This document shows, in pieces, positions 1-6,552 of a stretch of 9,067 nucleotides of DNA. The stretch's first letter is position 1, and each line of letters starts with the position of its first letter. The stretch covers positions 1-9,067 of the forward strand of contig VAXK01000006.1 of NCBI GenBank assembly GCA_005885565.1. The letters are read 5' to 3'. Under the pieces are notes generated by a model. The model searched no databases. It had not been told where the DNA came from and was given only the letters and a program-made list of their open reading frames with translations. Position numbers and translations under genes: made by a program. Source of the stretch: Actinomycetota bacterium (lineage in GTDB: Bacteria > Actinomycetota > Thermoleophilia > Gaiellales > Gaiellaceae).

Positions 1-899
1 GACGGAACGCGGTCTCGTCGGAGTACGACGACCTCTACGACGCGTCCGCCCACGCACGCGACGAGCGCGGCCGGCTGCCGATCCTGCCGCCGGAGGCCGC
101 ACGCGCCTACCTCAGGGACGTGCGCGAGGCGGTGCTCGCACGCCTCGCCGAAACGTCGCTCGACGAATTCGTCGTCGGCATGGTCGTCCAGCACGAGCTC
201 CAGCACGCCGAGACGATGGCGCAGACGCTGGCGCTCGCGGGCCTGCCGGGGCCGGAGCCGCGGCGCCCTCCGGAGGTCGAGGCGAGCGGCGACGTCGTCG
301 TCCCCGGCGGCTCGTTCACGCTCGGCGCCACGGATCCGTGGGCCTACGACAACGAACGGCCCGCGCACGCCGTCGATCTCCCGACCTTCCGGATCGACCG
401 TGCCCTGGTCACGAATGCGGACTACGCGGCGTTCGTGGAGGCCGGCGGCTACCGCGACCGCGACGCCTGGAGCGACGAAGGCTGGGCGTGGCGCGAGGCG
501 GAAGGGGCGGCTGCGCCGCTCGGCGTCGACGGGCTGCCGCCGCGCGAGCCCGTCCAGCACGTCTCGTTTCACGAGGCCGAGGCGTACGCGCGGTGGGCCG
601 GGAAACGCCTGCCGACCGAGGCGGAGTGGGAGAAGGCGGCGAAGACGGTCGGCGAGGAGCTCGAGCACGTGCGGGGTGCCGTCTGGCAGTGGACGGCGTC
701 TCCCTTCGACGGCTATCCCGGCTTTCGCGCCTTTCCGTACCCGGAATACTCGGAGCCCTTCTTCGGCGAGGAGTACAGGGTGCTGCGCGGCGGCTCGTGG
801 GTCACCGATCCGCTGGTCGCCCGGCCCACGTTCCGCAACTGGGATCTCCCGCAGCGGCGGCAGATCTTCTCCGGCGTCCGCTGCGCGCGCGATGTCTAG
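1..899 (+). CDS. egtB: EgtB, hercynine oxygenase / sulfoxide synthase (5'-truncated by window edge)
   Basis: The reading frame is open from the first bases (codons begin at base 3), so the N-terminus lies outside the window; the stop is TAG at 897-899. EgtB is a non-haem iron enzyme that uses O2 to join hercynine to cysteine or gamma-glutamylcysteine, giving the sulfoxide precursor of ergothioneine. The visible N-terminal part is the end of the DinB-like domain with QHELQHAETM, whose two His (codons 192-194 and 204-206) match two of the three iron ligands known in EgtB; the third would be upstream. The rest is the FGE-sulfatase (SUMF1) fold: VPGGSFTLGA, RLPTEAEWEKAA, WQWTASPFDGYPGF, YRVLRGGSW and FRNWDLPQRRQIFSGVR, all EgtB-typical. 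The stretch between EAEWEKAA and VWQWT is short and lacks the PWG...ANL segment of mycobacterial EgtB, as I recall for some other EgtBs. It overlaps egtD, which supports the assignment. Confidence 0.9.
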   Translation, partial: RNAVSSEYDDLYDASAHARDERGRLPILPPEAARAYLRDVREAVLARLAETSLDEFVVGMVVQHELQHAETMAQTLALAGLPGPEPRRPPEVEASGDVVVPGGSFTLGATDPWAYDNERPAHAVDLPTFRIDRALVTNADYAAFVEAGGYRDRDAWSDEGWAWREAEGAAAPLGVDGLPPREPVQHVSFHEAEAYARWAGKRLPTEAEWEKAAKTVGEELEHVRGAVWQWTASPFDGYPGFRAFPYPEYSEPFFGEEYRVLRGGSWVTDPLVARPTFRNWDLPQRRQIFSGVRCARDV

Positions 900-1869
900 A
901 GCGGCGACGGAGTGTGGCGTTCGCGTGGACGTGGCCGACGGCCGCCCGGCCCTGTACGAGGCGACGCTCCGGAACTTGCAGGCCGAGGTGAAGGAGCTGC
1001 CCGCGGTCTGGCTCTACGACGAGCGCGGCTCACGGCTGTACGAGGAGATCACCCGGCTTCCGGAGTACTACCTTCCGCGGCGGGAGGGCGAGATCCTCCG
1101 CGCCCGGGCGGGCACGATCGCAGGGCGCACTCAGGCGCGCACGCTCGTCGAGCTCGGCGCCGGCGGCGCAAGGAACACCCGTGTTCTCCTGGATGCGCTC
1201 GACATCGAGCGCTTCGTTCCGCTCGACGTGAGCGCGCAGACCCTGCGAGCGAGCGCGCAGGCGATCGCGGCCGCGTATCCGCGGATCTTCGTCCATGCGA
1301 TCGTCGGTGACTTCGAGCGCGATCTCGACACCCTCCCCGGGCGCGGCCCTCGGCTGATCGCGCTCCTCGGAAGCACGATCGGGAACCTCTATCCCGTGCA
1401 GCGGGCGCGGTTCCTCGCGACGCTGGCGAGCGCGCTCGGCGAGGAGGACGCCTTCTTGGTCGGCGTCGACCTCGTCAAGGACGTCGCCCGTCTGGAAGCG
1501 GCGTACAACGACACCAAGGGCGTGACCGAGGCGTTCGTCCGCAACGCCCTCGACGCCGTCGACGCGGAGCTCGACGCGACGTTCGACCAGCAGCGGTTCG
1601 TGTACGAGGCGCGCTGGGATCCGGAGCACGAGTGGATGGACATCGGCTTCCGCGCGCGGCAGGCGCACAGCGTCTCGATCCAGGGTCTCGAGATCGACCT
1701 GGCCTTCGAGGAGGGCGAGCCGCTCCGAGTCGAGATCAGCTCGAAGTTCCGCCGCGAACAGCTCGAGCTCGAGGCCGGCCGGGCCGGGCTGCGGGTCGAG
1801 TCGTGGTGGACCGATCATGCGGGTGACTTTGCGGTCGCCCTTGTGTTTGCCGACGGAAAGGACGTGTGA
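892..1869 (+). CDS. egtD: EgtD, L-histidine N-alpha-methyltransferase
   Basis: Predicted to transfer three methyl groups from S-adenosylmethionine to the alpha-amino group of histidine, giving hercynine, the substrate of EgtB. The ATG at 892 overlaps the egtB stop by 8 bases and gives 325 residues, close to the roughly 320 of mycobacterial EgtD. Family signatures run in order: YDERGSRLYEEITRLPEYY (42-60, with the histidine-binding Tyr region), SAM-binding LVELGAGGARNTR (85-97), VPLDVSAQTL (109-118), LLGSTIGNLYP (158-168, with Asn165), VGVDLVKDVARLEAAYND (190-207) and RVEISSKF (279-286). Glu281, Ser283 and Asn165 sit where the substrate-binding Glu, Ser and Asn of the M. smegmatis enzyme are known. 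The overlap implies translational coupling with egtB, so hercynine supply and use are likely co-expressed. No key residue appears to be missing. Confidence 0.95.
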   Translation: MSRAATECGVRVDVADGRPALYEATLRNLQAEVKELPAVWLYDERGSRLYEEITRLPEYYLPRREGEILRARAGTIAGRTQARTLVELGAGGARNTRVLLDALDIERFVPLDVSAQTLRASAQAIAAAYPRIFVHAIVGDFERDLDTLPGRGPRLIALLGSTIGNLYPVQRARFLATLASALGEEDAFLVGVDLVKDVARLEAAYNDTKGVTEAFVRNALDAVDAELDATFDQQRFVYEARWDPEHEWMDIGFRARQAHSVSIQGLEIDLAFEEGEPLRVEISSKFRREQLELEAGRAGLRVESWWTDHAGDFAVALVFADGKDV

Positions 1870-1870
1870 C

Positions 1871-2158
1871 GTGTCAGCGAGCTCCCCTATCTGCAGCCAC
1901 CTCGACCAGATCGAGCTGACGGCGCTCCCGGAGAAGATCGAAGGCTGTGAAGAGTGCTTGAAGATCGGAAGCGGCTGGGTGCATCTCCGCATGTGCATGA
2001 CGTGCGGGAAGATCGGCTGCTGCGACTCGTCGCCGAACAGGCACGCGACGGCACACGGACGCGAGAGCGGCCATCCGATCATCCGCTCGGCCGAGCCCGG
2101 CGAAGACTGGATCTGGTGCTACCTCGACGAGGTCGCATTCACGCTCGCGCCGCAGTAG
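1871..2158 (+). CDS. Stand-alone UBP-type zinc-finger protein (95 aa)
   Basis: The protein is one zf-UBP domain and little else. Potential zinc ligands follow the usual order: C8 and H10, C26 and C29, C42 and C45, C50, then H58, H62 and H68, with family motifs WVHLRMCMTCGKIGCCDSS (36-54), HATAH (58-62) and HP (68-69). In eukaryotes this fold binds the ubiquitin C-terminus; single-domain bacterial members are common in actinobacteria and their role is not established. The GTG at 1871 is chosen because it follows the egtD stop by one base, is preceded by GGAAAGGA (1855-1862) at good spacing, and starts just before the first Cys. An upstream in-frame ATG at 1817 would add 18 residues inside egtD and is less likely. 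The tight spacing puts it in the egtBD transcription unit, but I see nothing that ties its function to ergothioneine. Confidence 0.88.
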   Translation: MSASSPICSHLDQIELTALPEKIEGCEECLKIGSGWVHLRMCMTCGKIGCCDSSPNRHATAHGRESGHPIIRSAEPGEDWIWCYLDEVAFTLAPQ

Positions 2159-2190
2159 GCAAGCCCGCGGCCGCAGTTAGCGTGTCGAGG

Positions 2191-3345
2191 ATGAACGGCA
2201 AAGACTCGGGCTCGCTCGGTGACGTACGAGGGGCTCGCGGCCTGTTCCCAGCGACCGGCAAGACGGCGTACTTCAACACGGCTGCGGTTGGCTTGGCGAG
2301 CCGAGCGCTGGTTGCCGCCTATCACAGCTACGTGGACGATTGGGCGGAGAGTGGTCTGGACTATGTCCGTGGCGAGGCCGCGGGCGAGAGCGCGAGGACT
2401 GCGGTGGCCGCGCTGATGGGTGCCGACCGGGGCGACGTCGCCTTGATCGCGTCGGTGTCGGCGGCTGCCGGCTTGGTGGCTGCGCAGCTCGGTCCTGGGA
2501 GCCGGGGGCAGAACGTCGTGATCGGCGAGCGCGAGTACAGCTCGAACCACTACCCGTGGCGACTGCTTGCGAAGAAGGGGTACGAGGTTCGGCAGGTTCC
2601 GTTCCGAAACGGCGGGCTGGAACCCGAGGACGTCGCCGAATGCGTCGACGGAGGGACCGTGGTGGTCGCATTCAGCGGCGTGCAGACCGCGACAGGACAC
2701 CGTTCTGACCTCCGAGCGATCAGCGCGATCGCCCGCGGAGTCGGCGCGATCGTCTTCGTCGACGGCTCTCAGCTCGTAGGCGCGTTGCCGGTAGCGGGGG
2801 ATCTCGGCGCCGTCGACGTGCTGGCGGTTCCTGATCACAAGTTCCTGTTGAACGCGGGTCGTGGTCTCGGATACTGCTATCTCTCCCGCGAGGCGCAGGA
2901 TCGGTTTGTGCCGCTCAACGCGGGCTGGAAGGCCGGACGCGTCCCGCTCGAGAGTTTCTTCGGACCGACGATGGACCTGTCACCGACCGCATCGCGTTTC
3001 GACAACTCGATCAGCTGGCTTGCGGCGATCGGGAACGAGGCAGCCCTCTCCGTCTTCGACGTCTTCGGCGCCGACGCCGTCTACGGCCGGAATCGCGAGT
3101 TGGCCGAGATGCTCCGCGCATCGCTCTCCGAGGCCGGGTGGACGCCGGTCGACCTGCCCGAGGCGAATCGCAGCAGCATCGTGTCGGTACCTCTCGGTGA
3201 CCGCGAACCCGTGCACCTCGTGGCGGAGCTGAAACGGCGTGGCATCGTATGCTCGGCCCGAGCAGGCAACCTGCGTCTGGCGATCCACTTCTACAACGAC
3301 GAGGACGACATCGCTCGGATCACGAGCGCGCTCTCCGAACTCTGA
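2191..3345 (+). CDS. Aminotransferase class-V fold PLP enzyme (possible EgtE-like C-S lyase)
   Basis: A 384-residue fold-type I PLP enzyme. The N-terminus has YFNTAAVGLASRAL (27-40), typical of class V. VFVDGSQLVGALPV contains Asp191, expected to pair with the pyridine nitrogen. VPDHKFLLNAGRGLGYCYL contains Lys217, the expected Schiff-base lysine after His216. LRLAIHFYNDEDDI near the C-terminus contains Arg362, expected to hold the substrate carboxylate. I see no cysteine-desulfurase active-site Cys loop, so a NifS/SufS role is unlikely. The position after egtB, egtD and the zinc finger makes it a candidate for the PLP C-S lyase that cleaves hercynyl-cysteine sulfoxide (EgtE role), and its length fits. 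However, other class-V enzymes share all these motifs, so no symbol is given. The ATG at 2191 is preferred; GTG at 2182 is an alternative. Neither has a well-spaced ribosome site. It starts 32 bases after the zinc-finger stop. Confidence 0.85.
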   Translation: MNGKDSGSLGDVRGARGLFPATGKTAYFNTAAVGLASRALVAAYHSYVDDWAESGLDYVRGEAAGESARTAVAALMGADRGDVALIASVSAAAGLVAAQLGPGSRGQNVVIGEREYSSNHYPWRLLAKKGYEVRQVPFRNGGLEPEDVAECVDGGTVVVAFSGVQTATGHRSDLRAISAIARGVGAIVFVDGSQLVGALPVAGDLGAVDVLAVPDHKFLLNAGRGLGYCYLSREAQDRFVPLNAGWKAGRVPLESFFGPTMDLSPTASRFDNSISWLAAIGNEAALSVFDVFGADAVYGRNRELAEMLRASLSEAGWTPVDLPEANRSSIVSVPLGDREPVHLVAELKRRGIVCSARAGNLRLAIHFYNDEDDIARITSALSEL

Positions 3346-3436
3346 GCTCGGCCCCGTACTCCTCGTCGCTGACGTGGTCGCCCCAGGTCGGGCCGTTGCC
3401 TTCGTCGTCGATATCGAGCATCGCGAGGTGGGTCAG
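3322..3436 (-). pseudogene. Possible C-terminal remnant of a cupin-type gene
   Basis: Just beyond the dehydrogenase stop, and in the same frame, the - strand reads LTHLAMLDIDDEGNGPTW and then GDHVSDEEYGAEL, running into the 3' end of the convergent PLP-enzyme gene. The THLA...W...VSDEEY pattern resembles the C-terminal end of cupin proteins related to carboxymuconolactone decarboxylase partners. No start codon with a ribosome site serves it, and it is too short to be a cupin, so it would be a leftover or a chance reading. This is recognition by eye only. It otherwise fills the short gap between the two convergent genes; I see no terminator hairpin there. Confidence 0.3.
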
Positions 3437-4471
3437 TCAGAGCTCGATCATCACCTTGATCGCCTCGCGATCGTCCATCGCCCGGTAGCCGTCGGGCACC
3501 TCGTCGAGGGGACCGACGCGATCGAAGACTCGGCCGGGCTCGATCCGGCCTTCGAGGACGTCCGGCAGCAGCTCCTCGATGTACGCGCGCGCCGGTGCCG
3601 GGCCTCCGGCGATGGTGACGTTGTCGAAGAACGTCGGCTGCGCGTCGGGAATCGACTCCTCCTGTGGCACGCCGACGCGGCCGACGGCTCCACCCGGTCG
3701 GACGATGGTCAGGGCGGTGACGGTCGACTGCTCGAGGCCGACGCACTCGAGCGCGGAGTGCGCGCCGAAGCCGTCGGTGAGCTCGCGCACGCGCTCGACC
3801 GCCTCGTCGCCTCGCTCGCTGACGACGTCGGTCGCGCCGAACTGCTTCGCGAGCGCAATCCGGTCAGGATGACGGCCGAGGACGATGATCCGCTCGGCGC
3901 CGAGGCGTCGGGAGGCGATCACGCCGCACAAGCCGACGGCGCCGTCACCGACGACGGCCACCGTCTTGCCGGGACCAACCTCGGCGCTCCGAGCTGCATG
4001 ATGGCCGGTCGCCATCACGTCGGAGAGCGTCAGGAGCGACGGCATCAGCGCGTCGTCCCTTTCGACCGGCAGGACGACGAGCGTGCCATCCGCCTGCGGG
4101 ACACGGACAGCTTCGCCCTGGCCGCCGTCGACGCCGTCGAAGCCGTACCGACCTCCGTGGAGGCAAGAGGTGTGCAGACCTTCCCGGCAGAAGACGCAGG
4201 TGCCGTCGGACCACACGAACGGCGTGACGACGACGTCGCCGGGCTTCACCGTCCGTACCTCGTCGCCGACGGCTTCGACGACGCCGATGAACTCGTGGCC
4301 CATGCGACGGCCGGTCTCGCTCCGCTCCATCTGCTTGTAGGGCCAGAGATCGCTGCCGCAGATGGCGGAGCGGGTGACGGTGACGAGCGCGTCGGTGGGT
4401 TCGACGAGGCGGGCGTCGGGGACGGTCTCGACACGAACGTCGCCCGCGCCGTACATGACGGTTGCACGCAT
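3437..4471 (-). CDS. Zinc-dependent medium-chain alcohol dehydrogenase family protein
   Basis: A 344-residue MDR oxidoreductase, probably NAD(P)-dependent, acting on an unidentified alcohol, aldehyde or polyol in the cytoplasm. Catalytic-zinc motifs are AICGSDLWPY (Cys38) and GHEFIGVVEAVGDEV (His59-Glu60). The structural-zinc loop is D89-x2-C92-x2-C95-x7-C103, so Asp stands where the first of four Cys is usual; this SDGTCVFC form occurs in a subgroup of the family. The Rossmann segment VAVVGDGAVGLCGVIASRRLGAERIIVLGR carries the glycine-rich turn of the cofactor site. The ATG at 4471 (MRATVMYGAGDVRVE) gives the canonical MDR start; the frame stays open upstream to 4747 but that part is not MDR-like. 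No good ribosome site is seen upstream. It is convergent with the PLP gene and divergent from the PIN gene, so it is probably transcribed alone. Confidence 0.92.
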   Translation of the reverse strand: MRATVMYGAGDVRVETVPDARLVEPTDALVTVTRSAICGSDLWPYKQMERSETGRRMGHEFIGVVEAVGDEVRTVKPGDVVVTPFVWSDGTCVFCREGLHTSCLHGGRYGFDGVDGGQGEAVRVPQADGTLVVLPVERDDALMPSLLTLSDVMATGHHAARSAEVGPGKTVAVVGDGAVGLCGVIASRRLGAERIIVLGRHPDRIALAKQFGATDVVSERGDEAVERVRELTDGFGAHSALECVGLEQSTVTALTIVRPGGAVGRVGVPQEESIPDAQPTFFDNVTIAGGPAPARAYIEELLPDVLEGRIEPGRVFDRVGPLDEVPDGYRAMDDREAIKVMIEL

Positions 4472-4552
4472 GGGCACCAGTGAAGCATGGGACTGCGCCG
4501 AGTGTCCGACGACGTCGAGCGGGCGCACCTCTTTCGGTAGCGTGGACGGCAG

Positions 4553-4955
4553 GTGACCAGATTCGTCGTCGACTGCGGCGTCGTTCTCCACCTGGCGAAA
4601 TGAGGGGATCGACGTCCGGGCCGAGCACGAGCTTCTTGCGCCGACGCTCTTGCGCTCGCAGACGCTGTCGGCCGTGCACGAGGCGGTGCACGGCGGCGAG
4701 ATCGCGCCGGATGTCGCTTTCGACCGGCTCACCCGCATCTGGGCCATGCCGATCCGCCTCCTCGGCGACGCCGTGCTCCGGCGTCGGGCCTGGAACCTCG
4801 CCGAGCAACTGGGGTGGGCCGAGACCTACGACGCCGAGTACGTTGCACTCACTCAGCTGCAGGCGGACGCGTTCATAACCCTGCACGCAGAGCTGGCGCG
4901 CCGCGTGGAGGGGATCGTCCCTACGGCGACGATCGAGGCGCTGCGAACGGTCTGA
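4553..4955 (+). pseudogene. PIN-domain (VapC-like) toxin gene broken by a one-base frameshift
   Basis: From GTG 4553 the frame reads MTRFVVDCGVVLHLAK, a PIN N-terminus with the first catalytic Asp (D7), then hits TGA at 4601-4603. In the next frame, from 4602, the protein resumes as EGIDVRAEHELLAPTLLRSQ and continues to a TGA at 4953-4955 with PIN signatures AEQLGWAETYDAEYVALTQL and LARRVEGIVPTATIEAL. Removing one base from AAAT at 4598-4601 would give a continuous 133-residue VapC-sized protein. The downstream half alone could only start at a TTG (4650) and lacks the first Asp. A second lesion is likely: TLHAEL (His codon 4884-4886) where PIN proteins have an acidic residue (TxD..L). PIN toxins are RNases, usually paired with an antitoxin; none is recognisable in the 81 bases upstream. 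A sequencing error could also explain the frameshift. Confidence 0.7.
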
Positions 4956-4972
4956 GTCTTCCCGGGACGTCC

Positions 4973-6055
4973 GTGCATCGGCTGACGAAGGCGCAGGCTC
5001 GGCGGATCGCGGTGCGCGCGCAGATGCTCGACGCCCGCCGGCCGACCGAGTTGCTCGCGGTCGTGCGGCAGCTGACCCTGCTGCAGATCGACCCGACCGC
5101 CGCGGTCGCGCCGACTGCCGACCTCGTGGCCTGGAGCCGCCTCGGCTCTACGTACGGACCCGCCGAGCTCAAACAGGCGCTGGAGCACGACAGGACGCTG
5201 TTCGAGCTCGGCGCGCTGGTGCGGCCGACGAGCGACCTCGGCCTGTACCTCGCCGGTGCGGCCGATTGGCCGAGCTACGACCGGCAGCGCGCCTGGCTGC
5301 GCGACAACGACCGCTTCCGGCGCGACATCCTCGAGCGGCTCGGGAGCTCGGGCCCATTGAGCTCGCGCGACATCCCGGACTCCTGCGTGGTGCCGTGGGC
5401 ATCGAGCGGGTGGACGAACAACCGCAACGTCACGCAGATGATGGAGTTCCTGATGATGCGGGGCGAGGTCGCGATCGCCGGGCGCGTTGGGCGGGAACGG
5501 CTGTGGGACCTGGCCGAGCGGGTCTATCCGCCGGACGTCGTCGTCCCGTCCGTCGAGGAGGCCGAGCGCAGGAAGAACGAGCGGCGGCTCGCCTCGCTCG
5601 GCATCGCCCGCAAGAAGACCAGGGCGACACCCATCGAGCCCGTGGACGTCGGCGAGGCCGGCGAGCCCGCCGTGGTCGAGGGCGTCAAGGGCGACTGGCG
5701 CGTCGATCCCGCCGCGCTCGGCGACGACTTCGAGGGACGGACGGCGCTGCTGTCGCCTTTCGACCGGCTCGTCCACGACCGTGTCCGAGCCCAGGAGCTG
5801 TTCGACTTCGAGTACACGCTCGAGATGTACAAGCCCGCCGCCAAGCGCCGCTGGGGCTACTTCGCCCTCCCGATCCTCCACGAGGACCAGCTGGTCGGGA
5901 AGCTCGACGCCGCCGCCGATCGCAAGGCCTCCGTGCTGCGGGTCAACGCAATCCACAGGGACGTGAAGTTCCCGCGCACGATGACGAAGGCCGTGGAGGC
6001 CGAGTTGGACGAACTGGCGTCGTGGCTCGGCCTGAGCGCGATCGTGTCGAGCTAG
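4973..6055 (+). CDS. YcaQ-like winged-helix DNA-binding protein, putative crosslink-repair DNA glycosylase (HTH_42 family)
   Basis: A 360-residue member of the winged-helix family that includes E. coli YcaQ, which unhooks DNA interstrand crosslinks, and AlkZ. Near the N-terminus LTLLQIDPTAAVAPTADL contains Gln38-Ile-Asp40, matching the QxD motif of the YcaQ-like branch rather than the QxQ of AlkZ. The C-terminal part has LLSPFDRLVHDRVRAQELFD, then YTLEMYKPAAKRRWGYFALP, and LVGKLDAAADRKASVLRV, all hallmarks of the family. The length is somewhat below that of E. coli YcaQ. The start GTG at 4973 (VHRLTKAQARRIAVRAQ) is chosen because family members begin with this helix; the ribosome site is weak. 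It follows the PIN pseudogene by 17 bases and could share its transcript. Function is assigned by family; the DNA lesion it acts on is unknown. Confidence 0.85.
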   Translation: MHRLTKAQARRIAVRAQMLDARRPTELLAVVRQLTLLQIDPTAAVAPTADLVAWSRLGSTYGPAELKQALEHDRTLFELGALVRPTSDLGLYLAGAADWPSYDRQRAWLRDNDRFRRDILERLGSSGPLSSRDIPDSCVVPWASSGWTNNRNVTQMMEFLMMRGEVAIAGRVGRERLWDLAERVYPPDVVVPSVEEAERRKNERRLASLGIARKKTRATPIEPVDVGEAGEPAVVEGVKGDWRVDPAALGDDFEGRTALLSPFDRLVHDRVRAQELFDFEYTLEMYKPAAKRRWGYFALPILHEDQLVGKLDAAADRKASVLRVNAIHRDVKFPRTMTKAVEAELDELASWLGLSAIVSS

Positions 6056-6552
6056 CGCGAACCCCGGGTCGCGATTCCCCGGCAGCCGCTCGGCACCGAT
6101 CGCTCGAAGCTCGCCTGACCACCGCAAGCGGCTGTTGCTGATCGCATCCCTCTCCGTCGTCTATGCCGCCGCCTTTCCCATCTACCTGAGCAAGCTGTAC
6201 AACCTGCTGCGCGGCTACAGCGATCGGGCGCGAACCCTCGGCTCGTTGGTGCTGATTGGCGGAGTGCTGCTTGCATAAACGCCCTGCTGTCGGTTGCCAC
6301 GCGTTGCGACCACTAGGCTCCATAAAGGCTCCATCCTTGGCCGCGAATCTCTGACGGCCACGCCCGGTCTCCAGTGGGGTCCGTATCGTTCCTCCGCTAC
6401 TGCGCAGCCGTGAACGCGAGCTGCGGTTCGAGGACCGGTGCGATGAGTTTTCGGGCCGCCGCCGGTCTCATTTCGTGGATCCCGGTAGCGTCCGATCCGA
6501 CGATGGATTCGGCTCGCACGGGAGAGCCCGAGTCGGACTGGAGGGAGACGAG
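6056..6552. other. Gene-poor interval of about 500 bases
   Basis: Between the YcaQ-like stop and the first DUF899 start I find only one protein-like stretch (6123-6278, listed separately). From 6279 to 6552 no frame on either strand looks like protein. An 8-base direct repeat ggctccat occurs at 6316-6323 and 6327-6334, separated by aaa. A strong ribosome site GGAGGGAG lies at 6540-6547, serving the ATG at 6553. No convincing promoter, terminator hairpin or RNA gene is seen, although a promoter for the DUF899 cassette must be expected here. Confidence 0.6.
6135..6278 (+). CDS. Possible small membrane protein (about 47 aa) or remnant
   Basis: The frame reads RKRLLLIASLSVVYAAAFPI, then YLSKLYNLLRGYSDRARTLG and SLVLIGGVLLA, ending at TAA 6276-6278. 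This gives a positively charged lead, a first hydrophobic helix, a short polar loop with basic residues, and a second hydrophobic helix, which looks like real protein rather than chance. No ATG or GTG exists in frame back to the preceding in-frame stop within the YcaQ-like gene; TTG 6135 or CTG 6132 are the only starts, and neither has a ribosome site. It may therefore be a small two-helix protein with a rare start, or the surviving tail of a degraded gene. I do not recognise a family. Confidence 0.35.
   Translation: MLIASLSVVYAAAFPIYLSKLYNLLRGYSDRARTLGSLVLIGGVLLA

Noticed and set aside
1030..2082. Long open frame on the - strand opposite egtD and the zinc finger
   Set aside because: It is a shadow of high-GC coding sequence; the product is Arg/Glu/Asp-rich low-complexity with no family features, while the + strand encodes unmistakable EgtD.
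2191..3345. Cysteine desulfurase (NifS/SufS) identity for the PLP enzyme
   Set aside because: PLP residues fit class V in general, but I find no active-site Cys loop and no Fe-S assembly genes nearby.
3239..4483. Long + strand open frame opposite the dehydrogenase
   Set aside because: The - strand shows zinc-binding and Rossmann motifs in order; the + strand product is antisense-type low complexity.
4472..4552. Antitoxin gene upstream of the PIN gene
   Set aside because: The only frame ending in a GTGA overlap with the PIN start runs antisense through the dehydrogenase and its tail (ECPTTSSGRTSFGSVDGR) does not look like an antitoxin; the PIN gene appears to be an orphan.
4595..4610. Programmed +1 frameshift in the PIN gene
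   Set aside because: A TGA at the shift site is suggestive, but there is no upstream stimulator that I can see and a second likely disabling change follows, so decay or sequence error is simpler.
6056..6110. Terminator hairpin after the YcaQ-like gene (GCGA...CCCGGGTCGC)
   Set aside because: The arms meet with essentially no loop, one base bulges, and no T-run follows.
4853..6127. Long open frame on the - strand opposite the YcaQ-like gene
   Set aside because: Shadow frame; no recognisable motifs, and the + strand has clear HTH_42 family signatures throughout.
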